Assembly (NCBI GenBank): GCA_965219175.1
Contig: CBDCNI010000001.1
Span: forward strand, 1,178,001 to 1,242,000
From: JBBPZK01 sp965219175
Lineage (GTDB): Bacteria > Actinomycetota > Rubrobacteria > Rubrobacterales > Rubrobacteraceae
DNA: 64,000 bases
Direction: 5' to 3'
The notes beneath the pieces are model-generated. The model was not told where the DNA came from, ran no database searches, and saw only the letters and a program-made list of their open reading frames with translations. The translations under genes and the position numbers were made by a program. Positions 42,448 through 50,940 of this stretch are shown piece after piece. Numbering within the stretch: the first letter of the stretch is position 1; each line of letters opens with the position of its first letter.

Positions 42448-42975
42448 TCCAAGACCCTCGTCGCCGGCGTCGGATACCAGCACTTGAGCGACCTCTCGTT
42501 CGGGTCTATTCTGGCCGAGCGGATGAAGGAGTTGGAGTGGCCCGAAAATGTGATTGTGGAGGACTTCGGGTGGGGTCCCATCTCCATCCTGCACTGGTTC
42601 GAGGAGAGTCCCGGCAAGAATTTCGACCGCGCCATCTTCGCCGGGGCCATCGAACGTGGTCGTGAGCCGGGCAACCTCTACACCTACGCCTGGCTCTACG
42701 AGAAACCCGACCCGGAGGTGGTGCAGGAGCGTATCTCCGAGGCGCTCACCGGCGTTATAAGTCTGGAGAACCTGCTCATCATCGCCCATCACTTCGACGC
42801 GCTCCCGGCCGACACGACCGTCATAGAGCTGGAACCGGTGGAACAGGAGTGGGGCTCGGACCTCAGCGAGATCGGTCGGCAACGTTTGAAGGAGACCATC
42901 GAGTGGATACAGGCCGAAGTCCACGAAAAACCCGGTCCCAACGGTAACGGTCGTAAGGAGGTACATAACCGATGA
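42436..42975 (+). CDS. Divergent hydrogenase maturation protease-like protein
   Basis: A 179-residue protein that begins KTLVAGVGYQHLSDLSFGSILAERM, like the opening strand-loop-helix of HyaD/HybD proteases. It continues with an Asp in IVEDFGW where a nickel-binding acid is expected, and ends SDLSEIGRQRLKETIEWI, like the family's last helix. An AHHFDALP segment could supply the His. The motifs are weak, so it could be a non-catalytic relative. A second, more standard protease is encoded at 44284, so one may cleave the large subunit and the other have another role. The start lies within repeat copy 2. Confidence 0.6.
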   Translation: MPTGSKTLVAGVGYQHLSDLSFGSILAERMKELEWPENVIVEDFGWGPISILHWFEESPGKNFDRAIFAGAIERGREPGNLYTYAWLYEKPDPEVVQERISEALTGVISLENLLIIAHHFDALPADTTVIELEPVEQEWGSDLSEIGRQRLKETIEWIQAEVHEKPGPNGNGRKEVHNR

Positions 42976-43373
42976 ATGACAACGGCGGCAAACCGTTCGA
43001 TCCTGTAGAAGCTCTACGTTGCCGCGACGATATCCTGCAGGCGATGTACTGGATGCGCGGCGAGGGCTTCGGCGAAGACGCTGACGCCACGAGCCTCACG
43101 AGTTTCCTTGCCCTGGACGAAGCTCTGCTGCGCGAGCAACTAGACATCCTTGTAGAAGAGGGATACCTGGATGAGTCTGGAGGACGCTACCGGCTCAGTG
43201 AGATCGGCTCGAAAGAGGGCGGTCGGCGCTTCGCGGACGAGTTTTCCGGGCTGCAGGAGACGGCCCACGGTGAATGCGGCCCCGAGTGTCCACATTGCCA
43301 GGGCATCGCGCGCGACGCCTGTATACATTGCGCCCCGGACGAAGAGCTGGCGCCCGTTAGTCGCCAACAATGA
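42972..43373 (+). CDS. Hydrogenase-operon hypothetical protein, winged-helix-like with Cys tail
   Basis: A 133-residue protein. The N-terminal two-thirds look helical with a short hairpin (LREQLDILVEEGYLDESGGRYRLSEIG), like a winged helix. The C-terminal part has a Cys/His-rich stretch (HGECGPECPHCQGIARDACIHC) that could bind zinc or an Fe-S cluster. ATG after a clear AGGAGG site; it overlaps both neighbours by four bases. Possibly an accessory in cofactor assembly; function unknown. Confidence 0.7.
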   Translation: MNDNGGKPFDPVEALRCRDDILQAMYWMRGEGFGEDADATSLTSFLALDEALLREQLDILVEEGYLDESGGRYRLSEIGSKEGGRRFADEFSGLQETAHGECGPECPHCQGIARDACIHCAPDEELAPVSRQQ

Positions 43374-44287
43374 CATCCGATCGCTCCAAGAAGCAGATCC
43401 CCGTGGTTCAGACCACGAGCCCGACACCAGAGTTACCCTCCGAGTTCCAGCACCTTCTGGAGTGGATCGGGACCGGCGTCGAGCGGATGGAAGAGATACA
43501 GGACGAGAAGACCCGCGAGGAGGTCTTCGCTCTCCTGGAAGGCATAGACATATTGCACCGGCAGGGGTTTGGACGCATCCTGGATCTCATTGGAAGCCTC
43601 GGCGGTGTGCGGGCCGTGGAGCAGATCTCGCAGGACCCGATGGTCCGCACTCTGCTCGATATGTACGATCTCCCTGAGGCCGATGAACGTACGCAGGTGG
43701 AGCGCGCCCTTGAAGATGTCTACCCATATTTCCAGTCTCACGGTGGGAAGCTGGACTTCCTGGGGGTCGAGAACGGGCGTGTCCGGGTGCGGCTCTCCGG
43801 ATCCTGCGAAGGTTGTCCCGGCACGGCTACGACCCTGCAGCGCGTTGTCGAAGAGGCTCTGCGAGAAGGCTTCCCCGGCTTTGTGGAGCTGGTGGCGGAA
43901 GAGCCGCCGTCTCCTGCGCCGAAGAACATCGTCCAACTCGGCCGCCGTCCGCTACGCCGCCCTAGATGGGCTTCGGCTGGACGGCTGGATAACCTGGAAC
44001 CGGGAACGTTGCATCTGCGGCGACTGGAGAACGAGCCTCTGCTCCTGACCCTCCTGGATGGTGAAGTCTACGCTTACAGGGACGGCTGCCCACCGGGGAG
44101 TGCGCTCACGCTGCAACTCGGTAGCGTTGAGGGGACGACGCTCGTCTGTCCCTGGCACGGTTGCCGCTACGACCTGCGAACCGGCAAGCGCGAGGATGCT
44201 GAGGGAAAGCTATCCATTCTCCCCGTAGCGGTTCAGGACGGTGAGGTGAAAGTCGCCCTCGGGACCGAAGAGGTGGGGCCGGGGTGA
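43370..44287 (+). CDS. NifU-domain / Rieske-like fusion, HhyE/HucE-like
   Basis: A 305-residue protein with three parts: a helical N-terminus (~20-95), a NifU C-terminal-type domain (~105-180, HGGKLDFLGVENGRVRVRLSGSC with Cys146 and Cys149) and a Rieske-like domain (~215-300). In the Rieske part the second motif CPWH (Cys260, His263) is intact, but the first reads CPP (Cys240, Pro242) instead of CxH, so one cluster His is missing. Similar fusions accompany actinobacterial uptake hydrogenases and are thought to relay electrons or assemble clusters (HucE/HhyE in M. smegmatis, from memory). ATGA overlap with the preceding gene. Confidence 0.85.
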   Translation: MTSDRSKKQIPVVQTTSPTPELPSEFQHLLEWIGTGVERMEEIQDEKTREEVFALLEGIDILHRQGFGRILDLIGSLGGVRAVEQISQDPMVRTLLDMYDLPEADERTQVERALEDVYPYFQSHGGKLDFLGVENGRVRVRLSGSCEGCPGTATTLQRVVEEALREGFPGFVELVAEEPPSPAPKNIVQLGRRPLRRPRWASAGRLDNLEPGTLHLRRLENEPLLLTLLDGEVYAYRDGCPPGSALTLQLGSVEGTTLVCPWHGCRYDLRTGKREDAEGKLSILPVAVQDGEVKVALGTEEVGPG

Positions 44288-44787
44288 AGCCCCGCGTGTT
44301 GGTGGCCGGAATGGGCAACGACCTGCGCCAGGACGACGGGTTCGGAATAGCGGTCGTTCGGCGTTTCGAGGTGTCCGGCGTACCGCAAGGAGTGCGAGTA
44401 TACGAGTCCGGGATCGCCGGCATCGGACTGGTACAGGAGTTGATGGATGGCTACGAGGCCCTCATCATCGTGGACGCCACTGACCGGGACGCGGAGCCCG
44501 GCACCGTCTTTCTGCTGGAGGCGGAGGTTCCGACCCAGGAAGCGATGACGGAGGAGAGTCGGCAGGAGTTCCTGGCCGACACGCACCTCACGGTCCCCTC
44601 GCAGGCCCTGACCCTCGCCAGCGCCCTCGGCATCCTGCCCTCGTCGGTTTACATCCTGGGATGTCAGCCGAAAGAATGTGGTTTGGGGATGGAGCTTAGC
44701 GGGCCGGCGGAGCGCGGGGTTACCGAAGCCGTTGAGCGCCTGCGGGAGATTACAAGCCGCCTAATTCAACAGCCGGCCGCGTCTTGA
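44284..44787 (+). CDS. Hydrogenase maturation protease (HyaD/HycI family)
   Basis: A 167-residue nickel-dependent endopeptidase: VLVAGMGNDLRQDDGFGIAVV (metal-binding Asp), VYESGIAGIGLVQEL, IIVDATDRDAEPG, and a THLTVPSQALTLASALG region with the expected His. It should remove the large subunit's C-terminal tail after nickel insertion. GTG start overlaps the preceding stop; its stop overlaps the hypF TTG. Confidence 0.9.
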   Translation: MKPRVLVAGMGNDLRQDDGFGIAVVRRFEVSGVPQGVRVYESGIAGIGLVQELMDGYEALIIVDATDRDAEPGTVFLLEAEVPTQEAMTEESRQEFLADTHLTVPSQALTLASALGILPSSVYILGCQPKECGLGMELSGPAERGVTEAVERLREITSRLIQQPAAS

Positions 44788-47111
44788 AGATCCCCATAAA
44801 AGAACGCCGGGGGATCTCCGTCCGGGGCATCGTTCAAGGCGTTGGATTCCGCCCCTTCGTCTACGCCCTTGCGCGCAAGCACGCCTTGGCCGGATTAGTC
44901 CACAACGACGCCGATGGAGTCCGGATCGAGGTTGAAGGCGTGCCGGAGGAACTGGAACGCTTCGTGCGCGCGCTGGAAGACGAATCTCCTTCACTCGCCG
45001 TGATCGAAGCCGTGGAATGGCGGTCGCTCGCAGCTCGGGGAGACTCGGGATTCCGCATCGAGGAGAGTCGTGAAGGAGCGCGGCGTCACGCGCTCGTCTC
45101 CCCGGACGTGACGACCTGCGAAGACTGTCTCGGCGAACTACTGGATCCCGACGACCGGCGTTACCGTTACCCGTTTACGAACTGTACCAACTGCGGGCCG
45201 CGCTTCACTATTACGCGACAAGTCCCCTACGATCGTGCGACCACCACGATGTCCAGCTTCGAGATGTGCGCCGAATGCCAACAGGAGTACGAGGATCCCA
45301 CGAGCCGCCGCTTCCACGCCCAGCCGAACGCCTGTACGGTTTGCGGCCCACGGGTGCGGCTGCTGGACAAGTTCGGCCATGAATTGCAGGCGAAGCAGGA
45401 AGACCCTATCCGGCGCGCCGCCCGGATGCTGCGCGGCCGGGCCATCGTCGCAATAAAGGGCCTCGGCGGCTACCATCTGGCCTGCGACCCGTTCGACGCA
45501 GTGGCGGTACGAACACTTCGGGGCCGCAAGGCGCGCCAGGACAAGCCGTTCGCGCTCATGGCGCGCGATCTGGAACAGGTCCGCGAGTTGTGCAGCGTCA
45601 CTCCGAAAGAGGAAACGCTGCTCACCTCCCCCCAATGCCCCGTGGTCCTACTGGAGCGGCGGGACGGTAGTGGCGTGGCCGAGGAGGTGGCCCCGCGACA
45701 GAAGACGCTCGGCGTGATGCTGGCTTATACTCCGCTCCATCACCTGCTGTTGCGGGACGCTGGCATCCCGCTAGTCATGACCAGCGGCAACAACTCAGAC
45801 GAACCGATAGCGTACAAAGACGACGAAGCGTTCGAGCAATTAGGAGAAATTGCAGACTACTTCCTCGTCCACGACCGCGAAATCCACATGCGCACCGACG
45901 ACAGCGTGGTGCGCCTCGTTCGTAGCGAGCAATATCCCGTCCGGCGTTCCCGCAGCTACGCCCCCGCGCCGCTCGGAGTGGCGGAGAGCTTCGGACAGCA
46001 CACGCTCGCCTGCGGAGGGGAACTAAAGAACACGTTCTGTGTGACGAAGGACCGACACGCTTTCATCAGCCATCACATCGGAGACCTGGAGAACTACGAA
46101 ACGTTGCGGTCGTTTAAGGAGGGAGTCGAGCACTTTTGCGAGCTTTTCGATGTCAAGCCGGAGGTGGTCGCCTACGACTTGCACCCGGAGTACCTCTCAA
46201 CCAAATACGCCCGCGAGCTGGAGGAGGCTGGGCTTCCGGCTGTAGGCGTGCAGCATCACCACGCCCACGTCGCGAGTTGCCTTGCGGACAACGAGCGGCC
46301 GGCGGAGGAGCGTGCCATCGGGGTAGCGCTGGATGGGACCGGCTACGGGACCGACGGCGCGGTCTGGGGCGGGGAGTTTTTCGAGGGGAGTATCGCGGAT
46401 GGCTTCACGCGCCGGGCGCACCTGGAGTACATGCCCCTGCCCGGCGGCTCGGCCGCCATCCGCCAGCCGTGGCGCATGGCCGTTGCCCAACTCGTCGGAC
46501 TCTACGGTCTGGAAGACGCCTTGAAGCTCCCGCTACCGGTCATCGAGCAGAGTGGTGAGCGGGACGTGCGGCTCGTTGCCCGGCTCGTGGAGCGTGGGCT
46601 GAACACGCCGTCCACATCCAGCGCCGGGCGGCTTTTCGATGCGGTCTCGGCCATTGTCGGGCTGCCGGGATCTCGACGGACCACATACGAGGGACAGGCG
46701 GCGATAGAGTTGGAGTTGGCCGCTGGTGGCCCGGTGGAACGGGGCTACCAGTTCAGTTTGAAGACGGAAGCCGTCCCCTGGGTCATCCGGACACGAGAGA
46801 TCCTGACGGGAGTAGTCGAGGACTTGCTGGCCGGGAGGTCGTCGGCTGAGGTATCGGCTAAGTTTCATCGGACGATGGCGGAGATCGTCGTGGCGGTCTG
46901 TGGTTTGGTCCGTGAGATGGACGGAGTAAGCGCGGTCGCGCTCTCGGGCGGTACGTTCCAGAATATGTTGTTGTTGGCGCAGACGGTCGAACTGTTGGAA
47001 GAGAAAGGGTTCGTGGTTTATACGCATCGTCGGGTCCCGGCCAATGATGGCGGGCTGGCGTTTGGGCAGGCGATTTTGGTGGATAGGATTTTCAGAGAGA
47101 AGGAGGAATAG
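44784..47111 (+). CDS. hypF: Carbamoyltransferase HypF
   Basis: A 775-residue enzyme with all four parts: acylphosphatase domain (VRGIVQGVGFRPFVYALA), two zinc-finger pairs (CEDCLGEL, NCTNCGPRF, CAECQQEY, CTVCGPRV), a YrdC-like domain (KGLGGYHLACDPFDAVAVRTLRGRK) and the Kae1-like domain with VQHHHAHVASC and DGTGYGTDG. It makes the carbamoyl group that HypE turns into cyanide for the Fe ligand. TTG start overlapping the protease gene. Confidence 0.96.
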   Translation: MKIPIKERRGISVRGIVQGVGFRPFVYALARKHALAGLVHNDADGVRIEVEGVPEELERFVRALEDESPSLAVIEAVEWRSLAARGDSGFRIEESREGARRHALVSPDVTTCEDCLGELLDPDDRRYRYPFTNCTNCGPRFTITRQVPYDRATTTMSSFEMCAECQQEYEDPTSRRFHAQPNACTVCGPRVRLLDKFGHELQAKQEDPIRRAARMLRGRAIVAIKGLGGYHLACDPFDAVAVRTLRGRKARQDKPFALMARDLEQVRELCSVTPKEETLLTSPQCPVVLLERRDGSGVAEEVAPRQKTLGVMLAYTPLHHLLLRDAGIPLVMTSGNNSDEPIAYKDDEAFEQLGEIADYFLVHDREIHMRTDDSVVRLVRSEQYPVRRSRSYAPAPLGVAESFGQHTLACGGELKNTFCVTKDRHAFISHHIGDLENYETLRSFKEGVEHFCELFDVKPEVVAYDLHPEYLSTKYARELEEAGLPAVGVQHHHAHVASCLADNERPAEERAIGVALDGTGYGTDGAVWGGEFFEGSIADGFTRRAHLEYMPLPGGSAAIRQPWRMAVAQLVGLYGLEDALKLPLPVIEQSGERDVRLVARLVERGLNTPSTSSAGRLFDAVSAIVGLPGSRRTTYEGQAAIELELAAGGPVERGYQFSLKTEAVPWVIRTREILTGVVEDLLAGRSSAEVSAKFHRTMAEIVVAVCGLVREMDGVSAVALSGGTFQNMLLLAQTVELLEEKGFVVYTHRRVPANDGGLAFGQAILVDRIFREKEE

Positions 47112-47113
47112 AT

Positions 47114-47392
47114 ATGTGTTTGGGGATTCCGGGTCAGGTGGTGGAGATAGTAGACGAGGATATCTACCTGGCGAAGGCCGAGGTTGGTGGGGTTCGGAGG
47201 AACATAAACATCGGCCTGGTCCACCACGATGAGGAGCGGATCGAGATCGGGGACTGGGTGCTGATCCACGTTGGATTCGCCATGTCCAAGCTCGATGAGG
47301 AGGAGGCGCACTCAGCGCTGCGGGCGCTGGAGCAGATCGGGGAAGAGTACGAGCTGGAGCTGGAGGAAATCAAAGCCTCCCGGATAGAATGA
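47114..47392 (+). CDS. hypC: Hydrogenase maturation chaperone HypC
   Basis: A 92-residue HypC with the essential N-terminal Cys (MCLGIPGQVVEI), the NINIGLVHHDEERIEIGDWVLIHVGFAMSKLDEEEA core and an acidic tail. It carries the Fe(CN)2CO unit with HypD and delivers it to the large subunit. It follows hypF by two bases and overlaps the next gene (ATGA). Confidence 0.95.
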   Translation: MCLGIPGQVVEIVDEDIYLAKAEVGGVRRNINIGLVHHDEERIEIGDWVLIHVGFAMSKLDEEEAHSALRALEQIGEEYELELEEIKASRIE

Positions 47393-47655
47393 CCTTAAAA
47401 AAGGACTTCATGTTGCCGGAGACCTGCACGCTGGACCACGACGGTTGCATCACCTGCTCCGACGCCGGCATCCCGGTGCGGGTAATTTCTGTGCAGGGGG
47501 ACGATGCCCTCTGCGAAGACGCGACAGGAAACCAGGCGCGGATAGCCGTGGAGCTGGTATCTCCCGTGCAAGCCGGAGAAATCCTGCTGACGCACGGCGG
47601 GGTCGCCATCGGCAAGGTAGTCGAAGAACCACACACCCAAAAGCTGACAAGCTGA
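47389..47655 (+). CDS. Second HypC/HupF-like assembly protein
   Basis: An 88-residue protein with a small beta-barrel pattern like HypC (IPVRVISVQGDDALCED, IAVELVSPVQAGEILLTHGGVAIGKV) but without the MC start. It has a CITCSD motif after a 19-residue lead instead. Such proteins accompany HypC in actinobacterial hydrogenase loci. The last codons and stop lie inside the GCTGAC repeat copy 3, so the C-terminus may have been altered by it. Confidence 0.75.
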   Translation: MTLKKDFMLPETCTLDHDGCITCSDAGIPVRVISVQGDDALCEDATGNQARIAVELVSPVQAGEILLTHGGVAIGKVVEEPHTQKLTS

Positions 47656-47677
47656 AATGCTGATAGCTGCCGACCGG
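47641..47677 (+). repeat. GCTGAC-type dispersed repeat, copy 3
   Basis: AAGCTGACAAGCTGAAATGC followed by TGATAGCTGCCGACCGG. It overlaps the end of the HupF-like gene and lies 11 bases before the hypD start. The TGA of the repeat serves as the stop codon of the upstream gene. Confidence 0.6.
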
Positions 47678-47688
47678 AGGGAGGCCCC

Positions 47689-48816
47689 ATGAAATACGTT
47701 GATGAGTTCAGAAACGGTGAGTTGGCGCGGGCGGTGGCGGCTAACATTGCATCGCTCACCGACCCGGACCGGCACTACAAGGTCATGGAGGTCTGTGGCG
47801 GTCACACTCACACGATCTACCGCCACGGCATAAAAGACTTGCTGCCGGATCAGATAGAACTTGTCCACGGCCCCGGCTGCCCGGTCTGCGTCCTCCCGAT
47901 GGGCCGTGTGGACGAGGGTATAGCCATCGCCGAACGCCCCGAGGTCATCTTCACCTGCTTCGGAGACATGATGCGCGTCCCAGGCTCCCGTGGAAACCTC
48001 CTCGAAGTAAAGGCCGAAGGCGCCGACATCCGCATGGTCTACTCTCCGCTCGACGCCCTGCGCATCGCCCGCGAGAACCCCGAACGCGAGGTCGTCTTCT
48101 ACGCCATCGGCTTCGAGACCACGGCGCCTTCGACAGCACTCACCCTACAACGCGCCAAGAAAGAGGGCATCGAGAACTTCTCGGTGTTCTGCAACCACGT
48201 AACCATCGTGCCGCCGGTGCGGGCGCTGCTGGACTCTCCGGATCTGCGCCTGGATGCGTTTATCGGGCCGGGGCACGTCTCCACGGTCATCGGCTGCCGA
48301 CCCTACGAGTTTATGCCGCAGGACTACGGCAAGCCGTGCGTGGTGGCGGGCTTCGAGCCGCTGGATCTGTTGCAGTCCATCTTGATGCTCATGCACCAGC
48401 TAGACGAGGGTCGGTGCGAGGTCGAGAACCAGTATGGCCGGGTCGTCCTCTGGGAGGGCAACCTGCAGGCCCTCAAGAGCATGGCCGAAGTCTTCGAGCT
48501 GCGCCCGTACTTCGAGTGGCGGGGCCTCGGATTCATCGCCCAATCCGCCCTCAAGCTCTCCGAAGCCTACGCGGACTTCGACGCCGAACTGCGTTACGCA
48601 ACGCCGGGCGTGCGCGTCGCCGACCCCAAAGCCTGCCAGTGCGGCGAGGTCTTGAAGGGCGTACTCAAGCCCCACGAGTGCCGGGTCTTCGGCACCGCCT
48701 GCATGCCGGAGCGTCCGCTGGGCGCGCTCATGGTCTCCTCCGAAGGAGCCTGCGCCGCGTACTACAACTTCGGGCGCAAGTCCTACGAGAAGGTCGAGAT
48801 CGGGTCGAAAGAATGA
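47689..48816 (+). CDS. hypD: Hydrogenase maturation protein HypD
   Basis: A 375-residue Fe-S protein: MEVCGGHTHTIYRHGIKDLLP, HGPGCPVCVLPMGRVDEGI, FCNHVTIVPP, GPGHVSTVIG and the C-terminal 4Fe-4S ligands (ACQCGEVLKG, PHECRVFGTACMPERPLG, MVSSEGACAAYY). It reduces or holds the Fe ligand unit with HypC. ATG after GGAGGGAGG. Its stop overlaps hypE. Confidence 0.96.
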   Translation: MKYVDEFRNGELARAVAANIASLTDPDRHYKVMEVCGGHTHTIYRHGIKDLLPDQIELVHGPGCPVCVLPMGRVDEGIAIAERPEVIFTCFGDMMRVPGSRGNLLEVKAEGADIRMVYSPLDALRIARENPEREVVFYAIGFETTAPSTALTLQRAKKEGIENFSVFCNHVTIVPPVRALLDSPDLRLDAFIGPGHVSTVIGCRPYEFMPQDYGKPCVVAGFEPLDLLQSILMLMHQLDEGRCEVENQYGRVVLWEGNLQALKSMAEVFELRPYFEWRGLGFIAQSALKLSEAYADFDAELRYATPGVRVADPKACQCGEVLKGVLKPHECRVFGTACMPERPLGALMVSSEGACAAYYNFGRKSYEKVEIGSKE

Positions 48817-49892
48817 GCGACCAACGCGAACAGCGCGTCCTCGACGCTCTCGAACAGAACCGCCGTCGCCCGCCGAAATTCGACGCCCCGCGCATAGACA
48901 TGAGCCACGGCGCCGGCGGCAAGGCGACCCACAAGCTCATCGAAGGTCTCCTGCTCCCGGCGCTGGAAAACCCCGCGCTCGCTCCCCTCGGGGACGCGGC
49001 GACTCTCCCTTTCGGTGATGCCCACATCGCCCTCACCACCGACTCCTTCGTGGTGCGTCCACTGGTCTTCCCCGGCGGCTCAATCGGCGAACTCGCGGTA
49101 AACGGCACCGTCAACGACCTGGCAGTCTCCGGCGCGACCCCACTTGGCCTCTCCGCTGCCTTAATAATCGAGGAGGGACTGGACACTGAAGTCCTGACCC
49201 GCGAGGTAGCGGCGATGGCGAAGGCCGCCGAGCAAGCTGGCGTCCCCATAGCCTCCGGCGACACCAAGGTCGTCGAGCGCGGCAAGGGCGACGGGCTCTA
49301 CATCATCACAACCGGCGTCGGCGTCGCGGACCCGGAGTTGAACCTGTCCACTGCATCTGTCAGCCCTGGAGACAAGATCCTGTGCTCCGGCACTCTGGGC
49401 GACCACGGGGCAGCCATCCTGATCGCGCGCGGAGACCTCGAACTCGAAGCCGAAGTCCTCTCCGATACCCAGCCACTCACTCCGCTCGTACAGGCGCTAA
49501 AAGAGTCCGCCGGGCCAGGCCTGCGCTTCATGCGTGACCCCACGCGCGGCGGCGTCGGGACCGTCCTAAACGAGCTCGCCCGCGACTCCGGCTACGGCGT
49601 CGTCCTCTGGGAAGAGAAGCTCCCCGTTCGAGACGTCGTGAACGGGGCGTGTGAGATTCTGGGCATAGACCCCCTCTACGTCGCCAACGAAGGCAAGCTG
49701 TTGGCGGTAGTTTCTCCCGAGCAAGCCGATGCTGCACTAGAAGCACTACGAAGCACCGAAGGCGGCGAAGAAGCGTCCATCATCGGCGAGGTTCGCGAGG
49801 AGCCTGCAAGGATGGTCCTCATGCACACCGGCTTCGGCGGTACCCGGATGATAGACATGCTCGTCGGTGACCCGCTGCCGAGGATTTGTTAG
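48813..49892 (+). CDS. hypE: Carbamoyl dehydratase HypE
   Basis: A 359-residue AIR-synthase-like enzyme: DMSHGAGGKATHKLI, TTDSFVVRPLVFPGGSIGELAVNGTVNDLAVSGA, RDPTRGGVGTVLNELA and a C-terminal Cys (PRIC) that accepts the carbamoyl group and becomes a thiocyanate. ATG 48813 overlaps the hypD stop. The hydrogenase operon is interrupted here by an accessory patch before the SIS gene. Confidence 0.96.
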   Translation: MSDQREQRVLDALEQNRRRPPKFDAPRIDMSHGAGGKATHKLIEGLLLPALENPALAPLGDAATLPFGDAHIALTTDSFVVRPLVFPGGSIGELAVNGTVNDLAVSGATPLGLSAALIIEEGLDTEVLTREVAAMAKAAEQAGVPIASGDTKVVERGKGDGLYIITTGVGVADPELNLSTASVSPGDKILCSGTLGDHGAAILIARGDLELEAEVLSDTQPLTPLVQALKESAGPGLRFMRDPTRGGVGTVLNELARDSGYGVVLWEEKLPVRDVVNGACEILGIDPLYVANEGKLLAVVSPEQADAALEALRSTEGGEEASIIGEVREEPARMVLMHTGFGGTRMIDMLVGDPLPRIC

Positions 49893-49953
49893 AAAAGTTT
49901 GAATTGAGTGAGAAGGATTGGGGTCAAGTAGATTGATTGTAGCTTGCAGCACA

Positions 49954-49977
49954 GTTTCGTTCCCGAAACGTTATACT
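49954..49977 (+). promoter_or_regulatory. Palindrome plus -10 element before the zinc-ribbon gene
   Basis: GTTTCG-TTCC-CGAAAC is a perfect dyad (49954-49969), immediately followed by TATACT (49972-49977). A repressor bound there would block the promoter. The ATG at 50037 lies 59 bases downstream. The rest of the 144-base gap after hypE shows nothing else. Confidence 0.45.
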
Positions 49978-50036
49978 TGAACGCAGCGGTACGGAACTTA
50001 GCCATAAGATAGAAAATGCGGTGATAACAAAGCCTT

Positions 50037-50642
50037 ATGGGTAGATGCAGGGATTGCGGCGGTGAGATCACCTTCAGGTATGTTGATGGTGTATGTACGC
50101 CGATTCATCGTAGCGGTGGCTGTTTTCCTAGCGAAGCGTCTATAAAGGTAGATAGCTTCGTTGATCCCAATGCACGCTGCCCAGTCTGTGGCGATCGAGT
50201 TTTCTTTTACCGCTCACCGTATAACGGCAGAGTTTTCTTTGATGAGTTAGGGCCTCCTTGGCCCAAACATCCATGTACTGACAATGCTGGCTGGCATAGG
50301 CCCATTCCTCTTTCAAGAACCTCTGCTTCCGAAGCCGAAACTTCGAAGCTGAAGGCCGAATGGCAGCGTTCAGGATGGAAACCGTTTAGATGCAGGAAGA
50401 CAAAATACAGTGATGACAAAGGCATGACGGAGATTGTCGGCAAAGTGGAAGGTGTAGAAGGAAGAGAATGGGCCTTGTATGTTCGTGGCGAGGTTCAAGA
50501 TTTACGAGCCTATCCCACCTTAATCAAACCCGTGGACAAGGTACGGAGTAATTATCAAATTGCGACTTTCAGATTAGGAGGCGCCAATTCCGAGTTTGAA
50601 GAAATGTATATTGACGCTTACCTACCAGAAAAATACCGTTAG
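50037..50642 (+). CDS. Zinc-ribbon hypothetical protein
   Basis: A 201-residue protein. It opens with CRDCGG, then CPVCGDRVFFYRSPYNGRVFFDELGPPWPKHPC, a pattern found in a widespread family of uncharacterised zinc-ribbon proteins. The C-terminal half (~125-200) looks like a small beta barrel (EIVGKVEGVEGREWALYVRGEV). Codon use is more AT-rich than in the hydrogenase genes, suggesting transfer. Function unknown. Confidence 0.75.
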   Translation: MGRCRDCGGEITFRYVDGVCTPIHRSGGCFPSEASIKVDSFVDPNARCPVCGDRVFFYRSPYNGRVFFDELGPPWPKHPCTDNAGWHRPIPLSRTSASEAETSKLKAEWQRSGWKPFRCRKTKYSDDKGMTEIVGKVEGVEGREWALYVRGEVQDLRAYPTLIKPVDKVRSNYQIATFRLGGANSEFEEMYIDAYLPEKYR

Positions 50643-50648
50643 ACCAAG

Positions 50649-50825
50649 ATGAGCAATGAAGACGCACATAGCGTTTCTCGGAAGATGAGGGAGAAGTACG
50701 AAGTCATCACCAGCATCACGGACGATCTCTGCCGCGAGCACCTGAACGAGGAATACGCGGAATTGTCCCGAAAAATGGCTGCTGCTCTGAGCAGGAAGCG
50801 CCCGTCGCCGGAAGACGCCTGGTAG
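50649..50825 (+). pseudogene. Truncated DUF6398-like fragment
   Basis: A 58-residue frame (ATG to TAG) that matches the N-terminal part of DUF6398 proteins: MREKYEVITSITDDLCREHLNEEYAELSRKMAAALSRKRPSP. It then ends after EDAW, where the family continues. I read it as a remnant, although the short product could still be made. The stop overlaps the GTG of a MazF remnant. Confidence 0.55.
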
Positions 50826-50869
50826 TGCGGCGTGGAGAAGTCTGGTGGGCGGAACTCCCGAGACCGTCG
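50825..50869 (+). pseudogene. MazF/PemK toxin N-terminal remnant
   Basis: GTG followed by RRGEVWWAELPRPS is the usual first strand of PemK/MazF toxins. The rest of the toxin is missing: the frame runs on into unrelated sequence and then over brnT in the wrong frame. Probably a deletion scar. Confidence 0.6.
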
Positions 50870-50940
50870 CTTAGGAACTATGATGTCGGTGGAGGACGGA
50901 CTCCGCACGGAACTTGCTCTGTAGACAACAATAGTCGCGC

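Noticed and set aside
14113..47677. CRISPR array from the GCTGAC repeats
   Set aside because: Units are short, irregular and in different orientations, without equal spacers or cas genes.
48336..48812. N-terminal extension of hypE over hypD
   Set aside because: It is the out-of-frame shadow of hypD; ATG 48813 overlaps the hypD stop and starts the real HypE sequence.
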